Part shown: piece after piece, positions 49,258 through 61,257 of the stretch
Position numbering within the stretch: position 1 is the stretch's first letter
Layout: the number at the start of each line of letters is the position of its first letter
The notes under the pieces: generated by a model
What the model was told of the DNA's origin: nothing
What the model saw: only the letters and a program-made list of their open reading frames with translations
The model's database searches: none
Origin: Panopea generosa
Taxonomy: Eukaryota; Mollusca; Bivalvia; Adapedonta; Hiatellidae
Length of the DNA stretch: 64,000 nucleotides
Assembly: GCA_029582155.1 (NCBI GenBank)
Contig: CM055911.1
Span: 20,523,514-20,587,513 of the forward strand
Direction: 5' to 3'
Translations under genes and position numbers: made by a program

Positions 49258-51873
49258 TCAGTGTATGATATTGGAATTTTTAGAACCATTTGACTGTAAA
49301 GGTGAAACGTCTTCACTTGGAAATGGAGAAGAGCTTTTGAAATATTTCTGATTGAAATATGAGTAACATATAACAAGCAGAAAAGAGTGTTATTGTTACA
49401 CTGCGGAGGCTTGGCAATACAATATATTTTCTTTACTTTGCCCGACATTGGTGAAAATGGGGACTATGAGAGAGCTTTGGAAAAGCTATTTTGCTTTTTA
49501 AGAAAACGTGTATGTTTCGACAGATGACCAATTTGTGGTAAGAATGCGACTGAAGCCGGAAACATATGAATTTAGGGACTCAAAAGATAATCATATTAGA
49601 GATCAAATTATTGAGAAATGCAAATCAGCAAATTTGAGAAGGAAATTTCTTGTCGGGGGAAGGATTTAACACTCAACAACTTCTGGACAATGCGAGAGTT
49701 ACTGAAAATGCTCAAAAACATGCAAATTAAATGGTTTCGCATAAATTGGTAAATAGGTTGTCAGTCTCTTGAAAAAATGTGGAAAAAAGCCAGAGAGGGA
49801 GCAAAGAAATGCTGGAATCCAATGTTCTAACTGTGGATATGATGGACACAAAACGAAGGATCAAAATAGTACTACACGAGGTCAAGCAATGTAAGAAAAT
49901 TGGACATTTTCAAAACAGATGTAAACAAAATGATCGACATAATGAAAACGGAGAAACAATATCAGAAATGGGAACGGCATCAATAGTGATGGTGAGGACA
50001 AAGGCGCCACATGTACAGGAATTACGTTTAATATGCACACTCAAAAATATCGATCAAAGTACAAATTGAAGGTATCACAATTGGGATGATAATCGACTCC
50101 GGTGCAAACAGCAATGACATTGACAGAGGAACTTGGGAATTCCTTAAAAGAAATGTAATTAATTGTACAAACGAACAAAGAAATGAACTTTTGTATGCAT
50201 ATGGGTAAAAAACTCCATTGAAAGGGACTGGGATGTGTTGGACCGATATAAGTTATGGAGAACTAATACTGAAAAATGTTGAATTTGTCGTTATTGAAAA
50301 GGACAGTTGCTGCAACACTGCGACTAGTCTTGGTGTTTTAACAATAGTGAGACAAGTTGAACAAAAGCAAATTTGTGAGTCACCCCAGGACAGTGAGTAT
50401 ATTCTTGAAAAATATACTGATGTATTAAAAGGATTTGGAAAACTGGCAGACTATCAGTTGGAGATACCAATTGATCATGACTTTAATCCGATTGTTTAGC
50501 CGACAAGGAACATTTCTTATCGAATGCGAGAGAGGGTCGAACACAAGTAAAACTAACTGGAAAATATGGACAAAATTGAAAAAGTTACCGCACCTGCAAA
50601 ATGGGTTTTGCCTGTAGTTATTATTCCAAATGCAAACAATGATATTCGATTATACGTAGACATGAGACGATCGAACACAGCAGTGCAACGGGTATATCGA
50701 CAGTGGATGAGGTGGTACAAGACTTGAAAAAAAGCAAGTTGTTTTTCAGTAAACTGGATATTGAGACGACGTACCACCAGATCAGTTATCACTGGACCGT
50801 CGTGAAATAACAACGTATACTACTCACAAAGGATTGTATAGGTACAAAAGACTTACGTTCAGAATTGCCTGTGCTCCAGAAATTTACCAGCTGCTCTTGC
50901 AGCAAATTCCGAGTGGCTGTGGGGTGTTCATAGCATTTTGAACGACATTATTGTACATATTGAAACAAAGGAAGAACATGGTAGACCGTGTTTTAGAAGT
51001 ACTAAAAGCAAAAAGGGTTGACCTTAAACAAATCGAAATGTCAATTCTACATGTCTAAACTAGTATTCATGGGACACGAGTTGTCTGAGAAAGGTGTCAG
51101 ATCTACTACCGAAGTCGAGGTTAAGACTGTAGTACCTCAACACGTTAATGAAGTGCATAGATTTCTTGGTTTAGCTAATTACAATGCTGGAAACATACCT
51201 GAATTAGCTACCGTGGCCGCGCTGTTAAGCGAGTTGTTAAAGAAAAATGGGGTAAACCACAGCAAACAACATTCGATAAGGTGAAAAGGCGAAACACTTG
51301 GTTACCATGACAAAAATGCCGACTAAAGTTTTAACGGAAGCTAGTCCTGTTGGGGTTGGCGCAATTCTTGTTCAATAACAAAATTGCGAATATTGTGTGA
51401 TAAATTATGCAAGTAAAAGTGTTACAGATATTGAACGTAGATACTTACAGACAGAAAAAGAGAGTCTTAGTTGCGTATGGGCACTAGAAAGGTTCCATTC
51501 TTGGTTATATGGAATTGAATTTGAGTTGATCACAGATTGTGAAACATTACAATATATTTATGCACCTAAATCTAAACCGTGCGCTAGACTTAAACGATGG
51601 GTTTTACGACTGCAACCCTACAAATTCAAGGTTAAACACATTAAGGGTGTAGAAAATATTGCCGACGAAATATCGAGATTGTTAACTAAACTGCCTGAAA
51701 ATACAACAGATTCTGTTGTTGATGTAGACTATATCAAATGTATTGTTCGCGAAGCGACAACCAAAACCATTACAGCACGCGAAATTGCAAACGCGTCTGC
51801 TTATGATGACGAAATGTGTAGTTTAAGGGAATGTTTGGCTTCCGGAAAATGCTTAATCACAAACAGTATCTGC
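49258..51873 (+). pseudogene. Degenerate Ty3/Gypsy retrotransposon (gag-protease-RT-RNase H)
   Basis: Coding blocks appear in the order of a Ty3/Gypsy element, spread over frames with many stops. They are a gag tail (RDQIIEKCKSANLRRKFL, about 49590-49650), two zinc knuckles (CSNCGYDGH near 49823; CKKIGHFQNRC near 49890), an aspartic protease with DSGAN (about 50095), reverse transcriptase pieces (AKWVLPVVIIPN near 50596; RFLGLANYN near 51160) and RNase H (ASKSVTDIERRYLQTEKE; WALERFHSWLYG) in a 159-codon open frame at 51397-51876. No integrase, LTR or primer-binding site is seen, and the catalytic RT centre is lost between shifts. It is inserted antisense to the TSP1/C1q exons, ending about 70 bp from the last TSP1 exon. 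Confidence 0.88.
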
Positions 51874-51944
51874 TAATTTAAAATGAACAATGCGTAATTG
51901 GTTATCATGTCTCATAACATGGACATTACATGTACAAATATTAC

Positions 51945-52115
51945 CGTGACATGGGCTACGTTTACACAACTGGTAGGCAAGTCCATCCCCGAAGCAGTGC
52001 TCTCCACCCATTGCAGGGCGCGGGTTATCACAGGAGCGGTCCCGTCGCTGCATACCGACGTCACACGTGGCACTACATGTGCTCCAGCTGGTCCAAGTTC
52101 CCCAGCCGCCGTTCA
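51945..52115 (-). CDS. Thrombospondin type 1 repeat exon (second)
   Basis: A 171-base exon encoding one TSP1 module, an extracellular fold of about 55 residues that binds glycans and matrix. The tryptophan ladder and first cysteines are textbook: GGWGTWTSWSTCSATC. The module then has CDNP, a GG..C segment and a final SPC; six cysteines in all. Acceptor ctctatctatag (AG at 52117-52116), donor GTAATA starting at 51944. Two bases at the start and one at the end give phase 1-1, the usual phase of shuffled extracellular modules. It has the same length and phases as the exon at 52998-53168, implying duplication. The next recognised downstream exon is the C1q exon, also entered in phase 1. Confidence 0.88.
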
Positions 52116-52997
52116 CTATAGATAGAGGGTAAACAGTGATCACCGGTTATACAACAGCAGGTCTGATTAACCGTACGAAATGTTCATGATATGTCCGATA
52201 TATGTGTATGAATTATGGTTACTATTTGCCAATCTTTATCCGAACCACAATTGCACAATTAGGGCTTAGATATTTAGAGAAGTTCTCTATCAGAATAGTA
52301 TTATTTCGTTTTACTCTTTATTATTGTAAATATTGTAAATATGTTTCTTTAGGTCTCACTACACAATTCATTTTATTCTTTGTTCTATACAAAATAGATA
52401 TGTATCCCCCCATAAAAATGCACAATAACTGGTAGGTTGACCAGCTTGTTTTTTTGTTAAAGAGGGTGCAGTGACACCCCAAGAATTTTTTTTAAAAATG
52501 AGTCCTCAAATGCTCATGAATACATGCATATGTTGAAATCCTCTAAAAGTCACCTTTTTAACACCAGCGATGCAGTAAATGCTATGCCAGCTTTTGCACT
52601 ACTTATCTGCAGCAAGAAATTACAACCACTATGAACCATTTTGAAAAATTTCAAAACCAAATTACATATGACGTTTTCTTAAGCGTAAGAATCACCGTGG
52701 GTGGAAAAAGGGCGTTATACGTACTGGAAATATAATATATTTAAATCTAAATTCCTGGGCTAGAAGCGGCGTACGCCCCCATCCCATCTCCATCCCTTGA
52801 AAGGGACAAATATTTATCACTTCCCCATTGCCACAAAAACGTGTAAGTCCCCTGCAAGATCTAGCCCCTTCCCAAGCCACACACACATGTATATAAATCA
52901 TGTCGAAATTATACACCCTCATCCACCCCATAATATGAATTCCTTAAATGCACACTGTCTTGTCACTCTGCAAACAACGTATTGGTGTAAATGGTAC
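52116..52997. other. Intron between the two TSP1 exons
   Basis: About 0.88 kb with no further module found. Bases 52690-52930 contain a C-rich open frame without homology. Confidence 0.45.
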
Positions 52998-53168
52998 CTG
53001 GACAAGGGTCCCGTTGACATGATCGACTCTGTGTTTCGTCTCCATTACAATTAGCACCGCCATTTGACGGTGCAGGATTCGTGCATGTGCGTGTACGTTC
53101 TTCTGTACCGCTGCCACAAGTGACGTTACAGGCACCATATGCTGTCCAAGGTGACCATGCCCCGTCAG
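52998..53168 (-). CDS. Thrombospondin type 1 repeat exon (first)
   Basis: 171-base exon, phase 1-1, with acceptor cattattttacag (AG at 53170-53169) and donor GTACCA at 52997. It encodes GAWSPWTAYGACNVTCGSGT with six cysteines, ending SCQRDPCP. The third tryptophan of the ladder is replaced (TAYGAC), so C-mannosylation would be limited to the WxxW start. The open frame reported in another register here (64 codons from 53138) is a shadow. Confidence 0.88.
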
Positions 53169-53544
53169 CTGTAAAATAATGTTAAAGTTCCATTCCGTTG
53201 ATATCTCTATCTTAATGATCCTTTACATCACAAACAAACAAATACAGAAACTGATAAGTATATCCATATATATTTATTTCATGCAAAATGACATAAAGGC
53301 AAATCTGTATATAAACATAGATTCATAAACATACATGTAATACAAACAAGTAATCAATGACACCGCTGTAGCGTCCTCAACATATTTATCATGAATAAAC
53401 TAAAATTCAAAACCTTTAGAGATAAATATTAATCAAAGACAACATTAACACACTTGTCACCAATAATAAACTTAAATCTAAAAACTTAATAGTAGAAATT
53501 ATTAAGTAATATATCTATTTGGTAAGCATTAATGTGGTGAGAAG

Positions 53545-53763
53545 TAATACCCCAATTTCCAAGCCTCAGTATTTTCTCTCATTTCACAATCCAAACATGA
53601 CAACGCTTTCAAAATACACAAATACTGTCATTCAACTAAAATCACGAGCATCAAAATAACATGTATTTTTAAAGAAGAAGAAGCAATGATTATGTATTAC
53701 TGCCATTATGCGACTACTCCAGGGAAACATTTCTTGTTTCAAGTGGCGGTACTATGCCTTAAA
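53545..53763 (-). repeat. Dispersed repeat, inverted partner of 46305-46530
   Basis: See the partner. It lies about 0.4 kb upstream (in gene direction) of the first TSP1 exon, so the pair brackets the TSP1 and C1q exons. Confidence 0.7.
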
Positions 53764-54109
53764 GACGTTTCTTCGAGTAAGTTCTAGCGCGGAGATTTTT
53801 TTAAATTTTGCACACAAGTACTTTGAAGTAAGACAAGTTTAAAACACTAAAAAAAAATATAGGTCCCCATGCTTGTTTTTTTGCTATGACTATTTTTAAA
53901 CTACACCGTTTTACATTTTTTAAAGAAAAAACAGCAAATTGGTGTAAGTTATAAATCTTGTTTAATTTACTAACAAAGTGATATATTTCAACAAAATATT
54001 GTTGTCACTCATGTAACAAAAGATAAAGTATCTAAAACAGAAAAAGTCATGATGCTCTTTTGAGTTTCACATTTCATACAGTAATTTTTATAAATTTCTA
54101 CGATTATAG

Positions 54110-54725
54110 AATTGTTACTAAGTTACATTACTAAATGTTACCTCCCTTTTTCATAAAATGGCCGCAAACGATGCATTTTTACACTAATTCAATAATAAAA
54201 AAAGTTGTAATGCGGAGAATAGTTTCATTCTTTCTACAAAGAGGCACTAAACCAAACTATATCAGAAAATAAAACAAAAAAAAAGATGTCCCCATGCTTG
54301 TTACTAAGTTACAGAGCTAAATGTTACCTCCCTTTTCATAAAATGGCCGTAAATGATGCATTTTGGCACTATTTCAATAATAAAAAAAGTTCTAATGCGG
54401 AGAATTGTTTCATTCTTTCTACAAAGAGTCATTATTACAAACTATATCAGAAAATACAATAAAAAATACAGGTCACCATGCTTGTTACAAAGTTACAGTG
54501 CTAAATGTTACCTCCCCTTTTCATAAAATGGCCGCAATCAATGCATTTTCACACCAATTCAATAAAACAAAAATGTTCTACGTGGAGAATTGTTTCATTC
54601 TTTCTACAAAGAAGCACAACAACAAACAATATCATGAAATAAAATAAAAAAATACATGTCACCTTGCTTGTTACCAAGCTACAGTGCTAAATGTTAACTT
54701 CCCTTTTCATAAAATGGCCTAAAAT
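54110..54725. repeat. 184-bp tandem repeat, about 3.3 copies
   Basis: The block gttacctcccttttcataaa, atggccgcaaa, ggagaattgtttcattcttt, ctacaaag, atatcagaaaataaa, ccccatgcttgttac recurs with a step near 184 bp (gttac...aag at about 54115, 54300, 54484, 54669). Copies differ by 10-20 percent by eye. A weaker version may precede at 53860-54080. Confidence 0.85.
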
Positions 54726-54924
54726 TGTCAAAATTATGAAAATTATCTGTTGTAATTTTTTTAAATGAAGTTTCATTGCAGAAGTAACTTTCATATTTCT
54801 AAATGATGCACTAAATAGCAATTATGATATTTGTAATTTATAATGTAATTACTGTTAAATTGATTTTATAAATTTCATTTATACTGGGTAATTGATGAAC
54901 ATCAATAGTTGTAAAAGTTTGAAA

Positions 54925-55030
54925 TGTTAGAGGCCTAGTGGTAAAACCATGTACTGTCAATCTAGGTTGGATCACCAGTGACCTGCTACTCAACATAATA
55001 TCTTCAGAGTTTTATCTTCGAGTCCATTCA
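54925..55030 (+). mobile_element. tRNA-like SINE remnant
   Basis: TTAGAGGCCTAGTGGTAAAA looks like an A-box and AGGTTGGATCACC like a weakened B-box. Partial and low confidence. Confidence 0.3.
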
Positions 55031-55599
55031 AGTAATTTTTTCTGGTATTTATCTTAGCTATAGTAGTCGCACTGTCATCCATTATTATTACATTAACTTG
55101 AAATTTTTATTCCTGTACTGGGCTACTTCCAACTTTAATCTTTGAATTGTCATTAAAATTTTAGAACACTGCCTGGTGAACTGGTAGTGATTGTTCTTAA
55201 TTTTTCATAATATGTGCATTTCCTAGTCTTCTGGAAAAACATGATATGTTTTTCGAATACTTTTTGTTAACATGGTCCCAGTATCTGATTTACTGTCACA
55301 ATCCATTCTTCTGGCAACACATATTGTAATAAATTGGCCTGGTCCTGGTCTACTACTTGACTGACTTCATCACTGAAAATTTAAGGAAGCTTATATGAGA
55401 TAAAGAAATAAATGACAATGTTTGTTTGTATGTAAGCTTAATTTACATCATCACGGTTCACCAGTTTCCCATTTGGATGATGCACCCAGAAGAGTGAACA
55501 GTTTAGACTTTTTAGGTTTGTGGGGGATAGTGCAGGAAACAAATATCATAGAAACCTAATCATATGTTTCACCTGATTCTTTTGCTTGGTGTATAGCAC

Positions 55600-55733
55600 C
55601 ATCATAAAAGTCCTCAGTTTAAAGTCCCATTTGAATGACAGTTGGCACTGTAAGTTAGCCAGCCTCAGGTATCAAACTATCAACCCTGAGCTAGAATTAT
55701 CGTGCTCTACTGACTGAGCTCATCGGTCTGGCT
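55600..55733 (-). mobile_element. tRNA-like SINE remnant
   Basis: On the minus strand AGCCAGACCGATGAGCTCAG carries a strong A-box (GAGCTCAGTCAGTAGAGC) and the B-box is GTTTGATACC. The downstream body is not matched elsewhere. Confidence 0.4.
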
Positions 55734-55924
55734 AAAAAAACGACAATGTATTTTAATAAAACAACACAATATATGGGTATAGTTTGACAACCCAAGGGCT
55801 ATAACTGAGCAGCAATTCTTGTTATGATATCTATGTTCAAACCATTGAACACAATATTATGGTTTTTAACTTGCATACATGTATGTGGACATTTTTTTAC
55901 TGAATGAAACTGTTACGTTATGTA

Positions 55925-56090
55925 ACAAGCAGTCAAAGGGTTGCAAGCTCAAATCCCCACTTGGCCAGTCTCTGTGATGATTTAAATATATGCAAATTCC
56001 AACATTGTGTCTCATGTTCATTCATCATTAATCACTGATTCAAGTGGGAAAGTTGTCAGTTATTTGCACGGATATTGGGTGTGCCAAACA
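55925..56090 (+). mobile_element. Old SINE copy of the main family
   Basis: The B-box is eroded (aagctcaaatcccc). The body landmarks ccagtctctgtgatgatt, cattgtgtctcatgttcat, gattcaagtgggaaagttgt are clear. Confidence 0.65.
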
Positions 56091-56481
56091 AGTAGTCACA
56101 GGTTTGATCCCCCTCAGATCATCTGTTGAGCTCATGATTATTTTGTTGTAATCCATAGTAGAAATAAGCTGAAACGGTGTAATTACATTAATAATTACCA
56201 TAGGCCCCTTTTGATGATTGTCACTCTTTCATTTAGTGTTTCTGTACACGTTGTCTATGTCACGATATTGATTGTCTCTTCATAGTTAATGAAACCACTA
56301 CAGGTATTTAAAGCACCGACATCTCAATCCATCTGTAACCTGAGCCTCTGTTTAGCATTCCTGAAATGTGTTGAATAGTTTCTTATTTTCATAATTCATG
56401 TAACAATTTTCTGTTTAACAGGAAACACAAAACATGACAGTGTATACATTTATTTTTAACATTTACTCAATGTAAGAATAC

Positions 56482-56704
56482 TGTTCGAATCCCCGCCTGG
56501 CAACAGTCTCCAGGATGATAGATATACAACATTATGTCTCTTTATCAATCGTTTCTCACCGCTGATTCAAGTGGGAAAGCTATCAGTTACTTGCAGAGAT
56601 GGGGTGTGCTCAAAAACTGGTTAATTCCAGGAAACAGTGGTTAGGTGATCGTCTGTTAGCCCACGATGGCATGGAAATGATGTAAATATTCAACCAATGA
56701 ATCA
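56482..56704 (+). mobile_element. SINE of the main family, lacking the A-box
   Basis: It starts at the B-box (gttcgaatccccgcctggca) and includes the whole body and a short caaccaatgaatc tail. Confidence 0.8.
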
Positions 56705-57523
56705 CTTTTTATAGTTGTTCATCTCTAGAAATCATAAAGTAAGTTATCATTTAATGTGATACATTAATATTGATCAGTGAGTTATGATAAAGCATCAACT
56801 AACCTTATACTCAATTGCTTTGTGTTGATGTCAAATGATATTGGACTTTTCCTGTTTAATCAATGTGTCTTGTTTGTTTCCACTGTTCTTATACTTCCAC
56901 CTATACAGTTTATGTATAACATTGACCCATATAAGTGTCTTCCATAGTGTCCTTCAATACCAAACTTTTACATGCATCAGGTCAGCTAAATGTCAAAATT
57001 CAAGATTTATTCTTCCTTGTCTCCATCCCGGTATGAATACTATTGTTTCAGGTAAATTCATTATGTATTCAGCGCTTTGGAAAAAAATCACAAATGATCC
57101 ATATCCGAAATGTAACCACTACGAGTAATGATTATATTTTCGTAGTTGTTTCTTCGACTTCGTTATGTACAAGCACTTCTGGTGGTTAAGAACGAAAAAC
57201 AATATACTCTTCCGTGCTTTTCGATCGCTTCCTTGACAAAATTTACATTTCTGACACCTCAAAATGAAAATACTTCGCTTTGTAAATATCGTCTCGACTT
57301 TTAATTAACCAAACGGCGACATTAGACCCAGAAACTGAAAGTAACAGAAAGGAATTATGCGCGTAGCGATGCGCAGTAACAACCCCGCAGAAACGTCTTT
57401 AAGAACAGTTGTAAACATAACAATGCCCGAAATAGGTAAGACAGGTATTCAATTATAAATTTGTTGCATGACACACTGTAGTTACCTGCTTTATCCATAC
57501 CGATTCAATGCAATGATACTTAC

Positions 57524-57655
57524 TTACGTTACAGAGGTTGCAATGTTTTCTACAAATATTTTTTGCTTTTATATCATCACAAAAGTTGTAAGCAATATCC
57601 AAAGAAGTACAGTCAACGTTTGGATCGTCTTCACAGGCCGGCTCTGCAGTTTTAT
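57524..57655 (-). CDS. ShKT domain exon (third in gene order)
   Basis: A 132-base exon encoding one ShKT (SXC) module, a six-cysteine extracellular fold. In animals it is found mostly as an accessory domain of secreted enzymes and matrix proteins; it is not by itself evidence of a toxin. Visible: ACEDDPNVDCTSLD, YNFCDDIKAKNICRKHCNLC, six cysteines in the family spacing. Acceptor cttctattttag (AG at 57657-57656). Two overlapping donors exist in GTAAGTAAGT: the second (GT at 57523-57522) gives phase 1-1 like the neighbouring modules; the first would give phase 0. The N-terminal part of the longer open frame here (from 57782) is intronic. Confidence 0.85.
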
Positions 57656-57947
57656 CTAAAATAGAAGTATCAAAGTAATACAAAGGACATTCAATATTAT
57701 CTGTCACTGGTCTTCGGATATTTAAGATTTTCACGGTAACGGGATGTTTTTGAGGGCAATCCTTCGAAGTATTCCCCCGCACAGATACACACTTTTGAAG
57801 TCTTGCTATCTGCGACCTAAATGTCGCAAAGTAGTATCCCCTAGGTATACTGTTCAGACACTGAAAAATTGCAGACCCAAGGGCACTTTTAGTAGCAAAG
57901 CATTTAGGCCAAAGGGTCTTAAACCAGGGTAATAAGGGGGCGGGGTG

Positions 57948-58700
57948 TTAAACCTGAGTCACCTTTTCTTGTTCAAAGAAAGATTTATACTTAACTTTTG
58001 TGGCCAGAAGCATTGTTATGAATAAGCTGTATACCTCCCAAACCTTTATTTGGGCGTTTATTTTGATAAAACTTTTGACAGATTTAAGTACTTTATCTTT
58101 GTAAAACTTGCCTGTAATTTTTCTACCTTCGTGTACAGCAGAACCAATACACTTGAAGCAAATGACATATAAAACCTTCTTTGCGCTTTTTGTCGTTTTT
58201 GCTTTGACCGGACTAGTCTGATTTTTACCAAGCCTTTGTTTGTTATTGGAGCGCCGTTGGGGCTCAAAATAATAAACCCAAGTTTCATCCCCAGTGATCA
58301 AGTCAGTAATTTTCCTAGGATTACACTTTTTATAATTTTTTTCTTAAGTTTTTTAGCATAATCTAAACGCTTTGCCTTTTGGTCAGGTGTCAGCAAGTGG
58401 GGGATCCATTAGCACAAGGCTTCTTTAATTTCAAACAGTTGTGAAACAGTATACCGTCAATCTTTTTTTACCATAGCTCTAACAGCACCAATGTTTTCCT
58501 TTTTTGCTGCATCAACATGCCTACACGGGCGGTTATCTTCTTGCAGGCTATGCTGACCTGACCCCCTTATATTTCTTAATCCAGCGAAAAACTGTTCTTA
58601 ATGTTACGGTAGAACTGTCATGTATATGACACAATTCAGAATAAATATCTTTTGGCGATAACTGCAAAGAAACTTGGGATTTAATGTCATTTTTATTCAG
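57948..58700 (-). pseudogene. Mariner-like (Tc1/mariner) transposase relic
   Basis: The 117-codon frame at 57948-58301 opens with the catalytic-block motif TGDETWVYYFEP typical of mariner transposases, followed by the usual basic stretch and SAKKVLYVICFK. Upstream (58302-58700) fragments in other frames continue the similarity with stops and shifts. Terminal inverted repeats were not identified. It lies in the presumed intron between ShKT exons. Confidence 0.75.
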
Positions 58701-60161
58701 GTTTCATTATGGCATTGAAGTATAGCCACTGTTCATGAGTGTATAATTCAACAATGAATATCTTGGTCAATTATAATCAGATTAAATTGAGAATGCGCAG
58801 GTGGTTTGAATAAACATCCCCAAGCAATTGCACGAGATTTCATGTTCATACGCAACATTGTTTCTACGAAAGGCCATTAGTGACAGAATGTATTGAATGC
58901 CTCTTGTATAAGATATATTATATTTATTATATGTTTACAATAAGAATTATCCACCGCCCTTCAAAGTTGACCAGTATGGTTTCATTCACTAACAAATGTC
59001 GCTGGAACTGGCGTACACATCGCTTAACCAGTCACATAAAGCGGCACCAGAAGGGAACATATCAGGGGATTTCAATTTTTGGCTAAAACATTTTTTTTCT
59101 AATATACCATGCCTATATATACTCACTGACCATATTGTTAAAGATATATACGTATATTGAAACTGCCAAAAAATATATTGAAAAGACCTTTCCTTACTTG
59201 GACTACGCACCTAGGTTAGACTAAAATAGATTTCAAGCTTAAAATGATAACCTATTGTGTGACGTATTAAATGAGTCGCATGGTTTTATTTTGGTTTCAG
59301 TTTGATCCGTTATACAGGTTTACACGTAGTCCGATTAACGATGCGAAGGTCGTTAAACATAATTTAATACTGTCTATTTTTAGAATGTGAATTGCGTTTC
59401 AAGTTTACCACAACAATTTAAATATCAATTTTGTCACGTTTTGGTGGGTTTCACCTACTTAACTATTCGGATTATATTTATTAATGATAATGAAATGCTT
59501 TTTATCCATTTTAATTTTAATTTTATCTTTTAAGGCATAAAAAACATATTATCCAGATATACTCCCTTTGAGACGGTGCATTTATCCACTCAATAACCCA
59601 TCCGCAAAAGTTTAAAATAAAAAAAAATTATCTCGATCATATCTTTAAATCGGGCGCATGCACAAAACTTGATTGACGTTCTCGACATGAACAATACATT
59701 ATCTTTATAACGATATACAAGTGACACATAACTAACTGAGGTCAAGACATTAACTTTTCCATCTATATAGTTTATTAACAAAATGTGTTGCCGTTGTCGG
59801 TTCTATAAGTCGAACAGTATTTGAGGCAGCTGTGGGATTTTTGTTGAAAAGGCGACATATTTACTATGATTCATTTTATCTTCATGATTCGACGGGTTTC
59901 TTTGTCTCCTTTATACAGCGCGTGTGTAGTTCTTAACTTTGTCCTATTTAGCCCGTTACTGTTAATTGTTTCTCGTGTTAACATTTGAAAACATATTCCA
60001 GTATTGTCTGTATCTGCGTTCTGGTAAATGACTGTTTCTTTGATTAGGAAATGAAAATTCACCTAGCCAAAACTGATTTTGAAATAAACGAACATGAAAA
60101 CAATATCCATAATTGTTTTACAGGAATGTATTTATTTTCATGGTCATCATCTACATCATAA
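58701..60161. other. Presumed intron DNA
   Basis: No module recognised. The minus-strand frame at 59871-60062 looks codon-like but matches nothing I know. Confidence 0.3.
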
Positions 60162-60409
60162 TCACGTCATCATTTTCCCCATCTGTGCTTCTATTTTGTC
60201 CTGATTGCCATCTGACAATAAATATTCCTTTATGTTCTGTGCCTTTCTATAGTTATTTTCATCAACATTAATTGACCAGTCTGGTGTAACTAAATAATCC
60301 TCAAAATCACACTCATTATAATTAAATAAATGAAATAATATACAAAACTGTTCCCTCGAAACCTTCAAAGTATTTCCACGATTTTCTTCCATTTGTAAGT
60401 TTTGCCAGG
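60162..60409 (-). CDS. Orphan candidate exon, function unknown
   Basis: On the minus strand an acceptor-like cccatttcatttag (AG near 60411-60410) is followed by an open reading of about 80 codons. It reads SQFPWQNLQMEENRG, VSREQFCILFHLFNYNE, DYLVTPDWSINVDENNYRKA and ends IEAQMGKMMT then stop. Entry would be phase 1, the same as the surrounding modules, and composition is protein-like. I recognise no domain. It lies between ShKT exons two and three, where a stop would end that gene. So it is an alternative last exon, part of another gene or a transposon relic, or chance. Confidence 0.28.
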
Positions 60410-61257
60410 GAAACTGTGAACCTAAATGAAATGGGTCATTCTATAATGTCAAAGGGGTTTCTTTATTTTTCAATCTTTGTATGTTTTGTCTCACAAATAA
60501 TTGATTGCCCTTTACTTGTGTCCAAGCAATTTATTTACAATTAATAACAACATGTATGCCCGTTTGATATACGTCTATAATAAATAAGATAAACTGTTTT
60601 TCATAAAAAACTTTTATTCTCTTTAGGTAAATAATGTACTAATCCATAGAACTTGACCCAAATAATTTCACTTTATCTCTTTGATCATGACCAGAGATGT
60701 GTTATATGTAACCCAGCATGAAACTGTCAATTGGATGTACCTTATTAGCAAATTTGTTTATTATGCATGCAGATAAGATGGCCATTGCAATCTATTTGAA
60801 TGCTGTGTTTGTTGTAGTAAGTCTAGAGAAACCTTTATTGCAATCCATAATACTGAGGAACCCGCACATACAATAAACATTGTTGTTTAGAACAACTTGC
60901 AACAGGCAGTATCTTCTATGGCTATGCTAGTAGTTACAGCTTATGTTGGACATGAGTATTATCAAATAACTGCTATAAACTTGTCGGCTGCTAGTGATAA
61001 GCCCTGCCTATAATGCTGTGTGTAGCATCTACCGGCGATGGGCCTTTAAAACCACTGTGTATTAGTCAAGATTGACTAAAATTCTATTGGGTTGGTAGAT
61101 GCCACGGTCTTGTATCTTTGGTTTGCATTGTAGCTAGGCGCGCTTACCGTAGTATGATCTGTAGATGTATATCTGGTTGTTTACAAATAATGATCTCAAT
61201 ATATACATGTCATATTGAATTTTTGTGTTATAAGTAATACACTAACTAAATTGAATA
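60410..61257. other. Presumed intron DNA
   Basis: Nothing recognised. Confidence 0.35.

Larger units (their letters stand above)
54726..57523. other. Intronic/intergenic DNA with SINE remnants
   Basis: Apart from the tRNA-like pieces listed separately no exon was found on the minus strand; I looked for cysteine-rich modules. Confidence 0.35.

Noticed and set aside
49170-49448. 92-codon minus-strand frame
   Set aside because: It is antisense to the gag-like part of the Gypsy relic.
52944-53138. 64-residue frame MVPVTSLVAAVQ..
   Set aside because: It is a shadow of the TSP1 exon 52998-53168 in the wrong register.
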